Shown: positions 33,021 to 43,030 of the stretch, in pieces
Numbering within the stretch: position 1 is the stretch's first letter
Layout of the letters: each line of letters opens with the position of its first letter
Source of the DNA: Juglans regia
Lineage: Eukaryota > Streptophyta > Magnoliopsida > Fagales > Juglandaceae
Length of the DNA stretch: 64,000 nucleotides
Reading direction: 5' to 3'
Assembly: GCF_001411555.2 (NCBI RefSeq)
Contig: NC_049914.1
Location: 14,276,798 to 14,340,797, forward strand
Position numbers and translations under genes: made by a program
The notes under the pieces: generated by a model
Seen by the model: the letters and a program-made list of their open reading frames with translations, nothing else
What the model was told of the DNA's origin: nothing
Databases searched by the model: none

Positions 33021-36000
33021 TTGAATCAATTTTTGTATGGAACATTAGGGGAGTTGGGACTTCAAAGGATAGACTCAAAGGCTAGGCTAAAAAAAATTGA
33101 TTGGAAAATTGAAACCGAAAATAGTAGCTCTTTTGGAACCTTTTCAAAATCTGGAAGTTGCTAGGAGATTAGCTCAATCTTTACATTTTGATAATTTTGT
33201 TTCTAATGAGGTTGAAGGGGGAAAAATATGGATTTTTTGGGATGGCTCAATGTCGGTAACTTTGTTTCATATGGGTGAACAATATATTTCTCTTAGAGTG
33301 GGTGATGGTGCTGAGCAAATTTTATTAAATGTGATATATGCTAAGTGTACAAGAGCTGATAGATGCAGATTGTGGGATGAATTTTGTGCTCAGTCTATGG
33401 GCTTACAACCGTGCATGTATGTTGGGGACTTCAACATCATTCGGAATGATTCCTAGAGACGTGGGTGTAGGCCAAGACTTCTTGGAGCCATGGAGGATTT
33501 TAATAATTGGATTCAGCAGGGGGGTTTGATTGAAATGGCTTCAAAGGAAGTGCCTTCTCTTGGTGTAATGGGCAGCATGGTCTAGCTTGCTCTTGGGCAC
33601 GGCTGGATCGTGTTTTGATTGATGTATCTTTTCTTTCGGTTTTTCCAAATGCTATTTGTTCTTATTTGTCAAGATCTACTTCGGATCATGCTCCTATGTG
33701 TATTGAGTTCAAGCAAGATTTGTTTTCCTATGGCCCTGCCCCTTTTAGGTTCGAACAGATGTGGGTGGAACATCAAAATTTTCTGGATTGTGCTCGGCAA
33801 GCTTGGGAATCTCGATCGGGTGGTTCAGCCATTCAAAATCTTATTATGAAGCTTAAACAGACTAAAGTTGCTTTGCGTGCTTGGAACAAAAGGGTTTTTG
33901 GGCATACGGTGCGTCATATTGTTACCCTTGAGGAAAGGGTCGAGGAGCTTGAATTAAAGCATCAATTACATTGGGAAGAAGATATTGATCGAGAGCTTCA
34001 GGGGGCCATTTCGGATTTAGCAATTTGGAGGCGTCGAGAAGAAATTAGATTGTCTCAAATGGCCAAGCTAAAATGGAAAGTGGATGGGGATCGGAATTCA
34101 AAATTTTTTTCATGCTTGTTTAGCTAATAAAAGGCGAAAGAGGGTTCTTGAGATGCGTTCAAATGAGGTGGTTTATACGTCTCCAGAGTCTATACATCAA
34201 GGGGCGGTTGATTATTTTTCAAACTTCCTTCAGGGGGTGTCGCCAGTTGAGAATCCAAACCTTGAGGGGCTTATTGATCCTATTATCTTTGGGGAGGAGA
34301 ATGCCTCTTCGGTTCGTGCGCCTTCCTTGGATGAGGTATTTGATGCTTTATCTTCTATTTCTGTTAATAGTGCTCCTGGTCCTGATGGTTTTGGCTCTGG
34401 ATTCTATAAAAGCTGTTGGGAGGTGGTTAAAAATGATGTGGGGAATGTTGTGTCAGAGTTCTTTGTTTCCATGTATCTTCCAAAATTTTTCACGGCTTCT
34501 TATTTGGTTCTTATTCCAAAGGTAGATGCTCCAACAGGTTTTGATGAGTTCCGGCCCATTAGTCTTTGCTCTGTTTTTTATAAAATTTGCTCTAAAATTA
34601 TTGTGAATCGTTTGACTAGTCTGTTGCCAAAATTGGTTTCCTTGGAACAAGGCACTTTTATCCCGGGTCGAAGTATCTATGAGAACATTAGTCTTATGCA
34701 GGAAATGGTTCACTCCATCAACAAAAGTAATCACGGTGGCAATATTATGTTGAAAGTAGACATGGCAAAAACATATGATCGTGTTGATTGGAATTTCTTG
34801 ATAAGGGTTATGAAGAGTTTTGGATTCTCGGCCCAATTTTGTGATCTGATTTTTTTCTGTATATCTAGCCCATGGTATTGGTTATAATGAATGGGACAAC
34901 AAAAGGCTTTTTTCCAGGTGGCCGTGGTCTTCGACAAGGTGATCCTTTATCTCCCTATTTGTTTATTATTCAGTAGGAGATTCTTTCCAAGTTGATCCAC
35001 CGTAGTGTGGTTGAGAATAGATTTGGGCATTTTCATCAGGCCCGAGGTACACCTATTATTTCTCATTTAATGTATGCTGATGATGTGGTTATTTTTTCTA
35101 AAGGAAGTCAAAGATCGGTCCGGGTGCTCCAAAGTATCTTGAATCAATATGAAAGATGGTCGGATCAGGCCATTAATAAACAAAAGTCCGCCCTATATTG
35201 TTCGAATAAAATCTCTTATACTCGCAAGCGTCGTCTTCTTCGGAGTACAGGTTTTGTGGAGGGGCATTTCCCTTTTCGATACCTTGGAGTTCCCATTATT
35301 TTGGGGCGTCTAAAAATTTTAGACCTTGAATGCATGATCGATTAAGTGAGACAAAAATTAAGTGGTTGGAAAATGCGGCTGCTATCTTCTGGAGGGAAAT
35401 TGATTTTATTATGTCATGTCATTTCTAGTATGGCCCTTCACCTTTTTGCTGTTTTATAGGTCCCTCAAGTTGTAATTAATAAGATCCATCAGCTGATGAG
35501 TTCTTTCTTTTGGGGTGAATCTAATGGGAAAGATAAAAAAAAATGGGTGGCTTGGAAAACTATTTGTAGTCCTGTGATGGAAGGCGGGCTGGGGTTGGGG
35601 CATTTCATGGACAATCAGACATCTTTGCATATGAGGTTAGCTTGGAATCTTTTGCAAGGTAACTCTCTCTGGGCAAATTTTTTTAAGGCTAAATATGTGG
35701 GTAAAAAACCATGGTTACTTATTGATGTTGATAAAGGCTCCAGATTGTGGAGAATGGTTGCTTGTTGTGTTCCTTTGATTTTGAATAATACTAAATGGAG
35801 AGTTAGAGATGGTGACATTTTTTCTGGTATGATAAATGGAGGGACAATGGTCCTTTGTGCAATGAAAGGCCGATTGTGGGTCACCCTTTGCTAAAAATTA
35901 AAGAGTGTTGGTTGTTTGATAATTGGGATGTCAATGTCCTAGAGAATTTGGTCGGATTAGAGAATGTGGATGATATTGTTGCCTCTTTATCTAGGCAAAA

Positions 36001-37149
36001 TTCGGGAAAAGATGTTCTAGTTTGGACTCCATCTGAGACAGGTATGTTTTCTACCAAATTTGCTTGGGATTGTATTCGAGTCAGAGGTTCAAGATTGGAC
36101 TGGCATTCTTGGATTTGGCATAAAAATGTTCCTCTAAAAATGTCTATTCATTTTTGGAAGGTTTGGCATAGGGCTTTGAGTGTTGATGACAAACTGCGTC
36201 GTGTTGGCATTCCTATTGTTTCCAAATGTGATTGTTGTATTGCAGGGCATTATGAAGACATTAATCATGTTCTCATTGAGGGAGATTTTCCAAAACAGAT
36301 ATGGTCCTTTTTCGGTAACCTTTTTGGACTTCCAGTTGGTAGTATCTAGAAGTTGCATGTCTCCTCTTGGTTTAGGCGTGCTCAGACTAATTCTCAGGTA
36401 GGTATTATTATTGGTTTATTACCTGTCATCATTACTTGGAGAATTTGGAGAAGGCGTTGTCTAGCTCGAATGGAGGGCAAAGTGGAAGCTTAAGATGCGG
36501 TCATTAAATCCATTTGTATTTGGATTGGTACTCTTTGTCAGAAAGTTGAAAATCCTCATAGTTTATCCCGATATGATGCCATGATTCTTGAGGCCTTACA
36601 GATTCAACCGGTCCCGTTAAAGGTAAGGCGATGCAAATTAGTCAAGTGGCATAAACCACCTTCAGGGTGGGTTAAATTGAATAAAGATGGTAGTAGTCTT
36701 GGGAACCCGGGTGCTAGTGGTATTGGTGGAGTTATTCGAAATGAGCAGGGTCGGCTTATGCAGGCTTTTGCATCTCCTATTGGTCATGGCACAAATAATA
36801 AAGCGGAGTTATTAGCGCTCCTAACTAGTTTGCGACTTTGCAGATCTCTCCATATTCTGAATGTGATTGTAGAGGTTGATTCTTTGGTGATTATCTCTTG
36901 GTGGAATAGGGGAGATGTGGGATTTGGTACCTGGAGGATTATTGGGAGGAAATTATTAGCTTGGCTCAAGTCATTACTTGTTGGTTTCAACACGTGTTAC
37001 GAGAAGGAAATAAGATGGCAGATTGGTTGGCAAAGGAGGGTGCAAATGGCTTCGATTTGACCTTCACTAATAATTCTATTTTGCCTCGGGTCCTTAGAGG
37101 TTTATTGCATTTGGATTTGTCTGGTATTCCATCATTAAGATGTTGGTGA
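33017..37149 (+). pseudogene. LINE B ORF2 (endonuclease, RT, zf-RVT, RNase H)
   Basis: ORF2 starts at ATG 33,017, inside the ORF1 stop (ATGA). The domains in order begin with an APE-type endonuclease with FVWNIRGVG at its start, VALLEPFQN (Glu), VGDFNIIRND and later LDRVLIDV and STSDHAP; it nicks target DNA. Reverse transcriptase runs from about 34,090 with [50 protein letters not shown] and HLMYADDVVIFS (catalytic YADD). Thumb and zf-RVT follow (CDCCIAGHYEDINHVL). RNase H opens with LNKDGSSLGNPG and ends with HVLREGNKMADWLAKEG. At least eight stops or frameshifts break it. The final stop is at 37,147-37,149. Confidence 0.92.
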
Positions 37150-37302
37150 GTTTCTTTGATATTGGTAGTTTTTTTTTGTGGTCTCTTTTAAAGTCTTGTT
37201 TTGTTGTGATGACTCCTTTATAGGATTATTTTTGGTTGTTCATTGCATTACGTTTGTTGGTTGGGTTTAGTCTTTGATTGTAACCACAGTATTCCTCCGC
37301 CA

Positions 37303-37360
37303 TAAGTGAGGGCTTATTAATAAAATTGGGACGGGGTCACTATTGGACATGTGACTTCCG
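37303..37360 (+). other. LINE B conserved 3' tail with hairpin
   Basis: The 3' UTR ends CATAAGTGAGGGCTTATTAATAAAATTGG (broken here: CATAAGTGAGG, TTATTAATAAAATTGG), then a stem-loop GTCAC-TATTGGACAT-GTGAC, then the A-rich tail. The same sequence closes LINE A. In some LINE families a terminal stem-loop is what the RT recognises on its RNA; that role is inferred here. Confidence 0.65.
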
Positions 37361-37385
37361 GCTCTTCTAAAAAAGAAAAAAAAAA

Positions 37386-40300
37386 TATCTAATGTAGCTG
37401 ATGGTGGTAAAATTTGGATTTTTTGGGACAATGTTCTTGATGTACAAGTGGTGCGGACAAGCTTGCAGTTTATTTCTCTTCATGTGAATATGGGGTCTTA
37501 TCAGTTCTTGTGTAATATTATCTATGCTAAGTGCAACATGTATGAGAGGAAAAGCTTGTGGGAGAAGCTCAATTCTCAGTCTATGGGTTCAGAACCTTGC
37601 CTCTTTGCTGGAGACTTTAATATTATTTGTAATAATTCCAAGGGAAAGGGTGGTTGTCCTCGTTCCAATGCGGTTGGATCCATCAGGGTGGTTTTGTTGA
37701 AATGAAATCGAAAGGCAAAATATACTCCTGGTGCAATGGGCAGTCGGGTCTTGGGCAAAATTAGATCGGGTATTCATAGATGTTCCTTTGCTCTCCTCTT
37801 TTCTCAATGCAATATGTTCCTATCTTCCATGCACTACGTCCGATCACTCTCCTATGGTTATTGAATTTAAGATGGATCCTTTCTCTTATGGCCCCTCGCC
37901 TTTTCGGTTTCAACAAATGTGGGTGGATCATCTACAATTTTTAATGTGTTCGTAGGCGTGGTCTGCGTCTGTTGTTGGTCATGGACTCACTAAATTGGCA
38001 GTCAAGTTGAAGAATACTAAGGTGGCTTTGCGGGAATGGAACAAATATATTTTCGGCCGTACCACTATGCATATTAAATCTCTTGAGAGTCACAATGAAG
38101 AGCTTGAAAATAAGCTACATCAAAGCTAGGATGAAGCAACAGAGAGGGACCTTCTTGTCTCGTCTTCGGAACTAGATACTTGGCTTCGCCGTGAAGATAC
38201 AAGATTGGCTCAGATTTCTAAGTTAAAATGGCATGTAGAAGGTGATTAGAATACGAATTTTTTCCATGCTTGCCTTGCCAATAAACGACGTAAAAGAGTG
38301 ATGGAAATGAGGTGTTCGAATGGGATGGTCTTCAATTCGCCGAAGAGTCTTCATCAATGGGCAGTGGATTTCTTTTCTAATTTTCTGCAAGGCATGCCAA
38401 CTAGATTGTTACCTGACTTGTCGACTCTTATTTCACTTGTTATTTCAAACTCTGATAGTTCTATTTTGTGCTCAGTTCCTACTATGAATGAAGTTTTCTC
38501 AGTTCTTTCTTCTATCCCGTCTAATAGTGCTCTGCGACCTAATGCATTTGGTTCGGGTTTTTTCAAAAGTTGTTGGGAGGTAGTGAAAGAGGATGTCTTG
38601 GAAGCCATATCTGAATTTTTTGTTTCTAAACAGCTTCCAAGATTTTTTACAGCCTATTTTCTTGTCTTAATCCCAAAGGTTGATAATCCTTTTGGATTTG
38701 ATAAGTTCAAGCCTATCAGTCTTTACTCGGTGTTTTATAAAATTTGCTCCAAGATCATTGTTAATCGCTTGACAGGTCTCCTCACACAAATGATATCGTG
38801 GGAACAAGGCGCTTTCATCCCGGGAAGAAGTATCTTTGAGAATATTAGTATTACACAGGAAATGGTACATTCCATTAATAAGAAGGCCAATGGTGGTAAT
38901 ATCATGATTAAGCTGGATATGGATAAGGCTTATGATCGAGTGGACTGGTCTTTTCTTATGGAGGTTCTTCATTGTTTTGGCTTCTCTCCTAATTTTTGTG
39001 ATCTTATTAGAATCTGTATTTCGACTCCTTAGTATTCTATTATGATGAATGGCACTATTAAAGGCTTTTTTCAAGGGGGTCGTGGTTTGCGTCAGGGTGA
39101 CCCCCTCTCCCCCTATCTATTTATTATTCTACAAGAAGTTCTCTCTCGACTCATCAAGCAAAGTGTGGAGGCTCGGAAATTTGGTCAATTCTTGCAGGCC
39201 CGAGGCACACTTATAATTTTTCATCTTACGTATGCTGGTGATGTTGTGCTTTTTTCTAATGGTAGCTCTAAAGCCATCCGGGAGATTCTAGATGTGCTTC
39301 ATAAATATGAAAGTTGGTCAGGACAATGTATTAACCATTCTAAATCTGCCATTTACTGCTCTCAAAAAATTCCCTCAGCTCGTAAGAGTCTATTATTAAG
39401 AATGACTAGATTTTCAGAAGGATCTTTCCCCTTCAAATATCTTGGTGTGCCTATTATCTTGGGTCGACTCAAACATGTGTATTTGGAAGATATGGTGTCT
39501 AAAGTTCAAAAGAAAATATCATGTTGGAAAATGAAAATTCTTTCCGCAGGTGGCAGGCTTATTTTATTGCGACATGTTCTTTCTAGTATGGCCCTCCATC
39601 TCTTTGCAGTTCTACAGGTTCCGCAATCCACTATCAAAACTCTTCATCGTATGATGAGCACTTTTTTCTAGGGGGAAGTAAATGGTAAGGGTAAGAAAAA
39701 ATGGGTGGCCTGGAATTCTATATGCCGTCCCGTGGAGGAAAGTGGCTTGGCACTAAGGAATCTTGATGATATGCAACAAGCCCTTCACACTCGTTTTGCT
39801 TGGAATCTCATTCAAGGTAATTCTTTATGGGCCAATTTTTTTTAAGGGTAAGTATGTGGGTGCCAAGCCCTAGACTCAGGTTGATCCAACTAAGGGTACT
39901 AGGTTTTGGAAAATGATTGCTAAAACTCTTCCTTTGGTCTTGGAAAACACTAAGTGGCATCTAAAAGAATGAAATGTTTTTTTCTGGTATGATAAATGGC
40001 TGAGAGAGGTCCTTTAGCTATTGATATGCCTATTGTGGGTAATCCTCTCCTTAAAGTTAAGGATTACAAATTATCTAATAGTTGGGACGTGGATTTTATT
40101 CTCCAGCTAGTGGGCCCGAATAATCTGGACGGTATTTTAGAGAATATTTGTAAATCTAAACCAGGTTTGGACGTGCTGATATGGACAAAAAATGATAACG
40201 GAGTGTCTTCTACCAAGTCGGTTTGGGATTGTGTTCGTATTAGGGGTGGCACTCTTGAAGGGCATTCTTGGATGTTGCATAAAAGTCTTCATCTTAAAAT

Positions 40301-41309
40301 GTCCATTAATATGTGGAAAGCTAGGTTTATGGCCCTGAGCGTGGACCATCATCTTCGTCGTATTGGCATTCCTATTACTTCTCATTGTGATTGTTGTGCT
40401 AACGGTCATTATGAAGACTAGAATCATGTTTTGTTTGCAGGTGAAATTGCTAGCACTGTTTGGCGTCATTTTGGGGTTAGTCTTGGTATTTTGAACGGAC
40501 GCAATTGGAAAGACACAGTGCAGACTTGGTTTCATCGTGCGAAACTATCATCTCAAATTGGCATTATTGTGGGTTTTCTTCCAGTGGTTATTACTTGGAG
40601 AATCTGGCGGAGGCATTGTTTGGCGCGTATGGAGGGATGCTTTGAAACTGCCTTTGACATCATTCATTATGTTCATTGGTGGATTAGTCTTATTTATCTT
40701 GATATGCATGCTAGTTCTCACATTTCTGGTATTTATTTGCAGGTACTTGAGAGTTTGCATGTCCAACCTAATTTCCCTCCCGTTCGGCGTTGCAAAGCTA
40801 TTAATTGGCAACAGACTCCGGCGGGTTGGGTTAAACTGAACACAGATGGTAGTAGTTTGGGTAACCCGGGGGCCTTTGGCATAGGTGGGATTATTAAAAA
40901 TGATCATGGTAAGTTAATTCATGTTTTTTCTGCATTCATTGGTATAGGTTCTAATAATCAGGCAGAGCTTTTAGCTCTCCTTCATGGGCTCCAGGTTTGT
41001 AAATCCCTATTCCTCAATTATGTGGAAATTGAACTTGATTCAATAACTGTTATTTCTTGGTGGAGGAGTAAAAGATGTGGGGTATGGTATCTGGAGGATC
41101 TTTGGGAAGAAGTTCTTAACATTATGAGTTCCATGACTTGTTCCATTCACCATGTTTTTCGAGAGGGAAATAAAGTTGCAGATTGGTTAGCCAAGCATGG
41201 GGCTGCTGGTAGTGATTCAGTTTTTTCCCACTTGATGGAGACTCCCCGAGCTTTGCATGGCCTTATTCGCATGGACTACTCTGGGATGCCTTCGCTTCGT
41301 ATTATTTAG
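37386..41309 (+). pseudogene. LINE A ORF2, main part (its first 165 bp lie at 31,309-31,473)
   Basis: ORF2 begins before the LINE B insertion (SIIVWNV, FKPKLVAVLEPFQT at 31,309-31,460) and resumes here with GGKIWIFWDN. Visible parts include endonuclease (LFAGDFNIICNN, LDRVFIDV, TTSDHSP) and RT ([36 protein letters not shown]). The RT catalytic box is YAGD (LTYAGDVVLFS) instead of YADD, a loss of one metal-binding Asp. Zf-RVT (CDCCANGHYED, then a stop) and RNase H follow. RNase H is the best preserved part: LNTDGSSLGNPG, AELLALL, ELDSITVIS and HVFREGNKVADWLAKHG, within an uninterrupted 292-codon frame at 40,431-41,309. More than ten stops or frame changes occur elsewhere. Confidence 0.92.
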
Positions 41310-41437
41310 TCTCGTTTTGTCTTTTGCTTGAGGTTTTGTTGTTCTTGTTTTTATTTCTTCTGGTTTGGTTTTCTTTTGGCATGTTGGGTTTAGTTTGTAC
41401 CCTAGATGCTTGATTGTAACCACGATTTTTCTCCGCC

Positions 41438-41520
41438 ATAAGTGAGGTTTATTGATAAAATTGGAGAGGGGTCACTATTGGACAGGTGACCCTAACTCCT
41501 TAAATAATAATAAAAAAAAA
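41438..41520 (+). other. LINE A conserved 3' tail with hairpin
   Basis: CATAAGTGAGG and TTATTGATAAAATTGG are followed by the stem-loop GGTCAC-TATTGGACAG-GTGACC and the poly-A. The stem is 7 bp (GGGTCAC pairing with GTGACCC), longer than in LINE B. It occupies the same position just upstream of the tail as in LINE B. Confidence 0.65.
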
Positions 41521-41528
41521 GCATGCAT

Positions 41529-41784
41529 CATATTCGTGTTGAATTTTCCTTTAGCATGAAACCATCTTCAAAGGCTTGACCTGTTGGGCCCCAATTATTA
41601 TTTGGGACTTCGCCTGTTGGGCTCCACCTATTATTTGGGTTTGTTTTCATGCTTTGTGCTTTTTATTTTTTAGATGTTTGTTAGATCGTTCCATGTCTTT
41701 TTTATTTTTATTTCAATTAATGATATTTCCTCCAAAAACATTTTGTGTGAGATTATTCTAGTAAGGTCATAAATACAATTAAAG
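41529..41784. other. No gene recognised
   Basis: A roughly 33-bp unit starting CCTGTTGGGC and ending ATTATTTGGG occurs twice in tandem at about 41,580-41,640. Nothing else is visible. Confidence 0.4.
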
Positions 41785-42037
41785 TCTCTCTAACAGTGAT
41801 TTGTGTGTTGGTCTCTATTAGTGATAGTAATGGCTTCCTATCATCCTAATGAAGTGAAATGAAAATGTCAAAAAGGTTCTTAGGCTCAATCCTCCTCCTT
41901 TCTTTCCACATTTGTACTCTGTCATCTTCAATCACGTCATTATAGTTTTTGATCACCTTCAAATTATTCTTCACATCCTTTTCATGGCCATCTAGATCGA
42001 GGGACTTGAAAATTATCATGTAATATGCCATGACCAT
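41785..42037 (-). pseudogene. Cytochrome P450 fragment, CYP79-like
   Basis: The minus strand reads FKSLDLDGHEKDVKNNLKVI, VQMWKERRRIEPKNLFDIFI and, after one in-frame stop, DDRKPLLSLIETNTQIT. This matches the order of a conserved segment in CYP79 P450s, the ER enzymes that turn amino acids into aldoximes at the start of cyanogenic glucoside, glucosinolate and related pathways. The segment precedes the I helix. The haem-binding Cys region, membrane anchor and rest of the gene are absent, so it is an isolated shard of about 80 codons. It could have been carried here by a duplication or a transposon. Assignment to CYP79 instead of another A-type P450 is from the DLDGHEK wording. Confidence 0.6.
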
Positions 42038-43030
42038 CCCATTAGAATCTCAACCCTATGACATAACCAAGCCCGTCAGCTCAAAACAAAAGCAAAAACA
42101 AAAACATAGGAGCAAAACGACATCGTTTTGACCTCTGGACTAAAACCCTTTCTTCTCTTCCCTTCCCCTTGATGTCTTTGTCTCCTTGCATGACTTCGCC
42201 CGCCCTCACTTGAAATTTGATGGAGATTAAAGTGTAGGAACATTTAACACAAGGCCACACATCTCTCGTTCATGACAGTTAACATGCAATGCACCTAACA
42301 TGTTTCTATCAGTATGCAATAATCGTAGCAAAATAATTCAAAACTAAAAAATGTTTGAGAAATTTCAATATGATACCAAATAAAATACTATTAATCCCAA
42401 AAGTACTAGTTTGAAATCTCCAAATACAAAGTAGGGGTCTCAAAACCTTGCCCCTTTCAAATATCCGTAAAAATATTGTTCTTAACATAGTAATCATTTA
42501 ATATTCTTCGAAACTAATTGAGCCCCCAATGAGCCTTCATTCATACTCATGAACTTCTGTTAGGCACTTTGAGATGATCTCCACATAATGGTCTATATTC
42601 TCAAATCAGTTATCAAAGGTGAGGGCTTCCTCCCATTCGATGGTCCAATACAACACATAATCTCTATCTAGTAGGTCCTGAATATCCTTAAGCAAAAGCA
42701 AAATGGCTTCCATATGGGTGTCAACTATACTAAAGCAAGCTTTGACAGTGTACCAATCCTTGATTATGTCAGGCCAATCATCCATCTTATTGGCTATATT
42801 CTAGTCCTATCACATCTTCTACCGTTCCAGGGAGAATGGTACTGGAAATTACTACAGTGATATTTCAAAAAATCTCAGCAAGCTAAACAAAAAGTAAACC
42901 CAGAGATAACATAAACATGTATAGGGTAAACCATGAGTATGAATGCATGAGCATGAACATGTACTTTGATAAAACACATTTTTGTCCCATCTGGGTTCCT
43001 TTTTCAAAAATGTTGATCTTGTAACCATGT
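42038..43030 (-). other. Possible unidentified coding remnant, otherwise nothing
   Basis: At about 42,545-42,800 the minus strand reads coding-like with a few stops (DDWPDIIKDWYTVKACFSIV, LLKDIQDLLDRDYVLYW, EWEEALTFDN). I do not recognise the family, and a retroelement gag is one possibility. The rest of the interval shows no structure. AACGACATCGTTTTG near 42,116 is another copy of a short near-palindrome seen at 8,577 and 22,340-22,380. Confidence 0.3.

Larger units (their letters stand above)
31474..37385 (+). mobile_element. LINE B, full length, inserted in LINE A
   Basis: The element is 5,912 bp between two perfect 14-bp TSDs. It has a short 5' leader, ORF1, an ORF2 that overlaps ORF1 by ATGA, a 3' UTR and an A-rich tail at 37,371-37,385. 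The RT catalytic YADD is intact, but several frameshifts and stops are present (for example 32,095, 33,456, about 34,105, 34,974 and 35,344). It is inactive now, although less damaged than its host LINE A. Confidence 0.93.
29886..41518 (+). mobile_element. LINE A, full length, interrupted by LINE B
   Basis: This plus-strand L1-type element has both ORFs, a 3' UTR and a poly-A tail at 41,512-41,520. Direct repeats AAGCATGCAT at 29,876-29,885 and 41,519-41,528 are its likely TSD. Its sequence runs 29,886-31,473, is interrupted by LINE B, and resumes at 37,387, so its own length is about 5.7 kb. Its 5' end (GCTTTTGCCCC) resembles that of LINE B (GTTTTGCCCTT), supporting full length. Both ORFs carry multiple stops. 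Confidence 0.88.
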
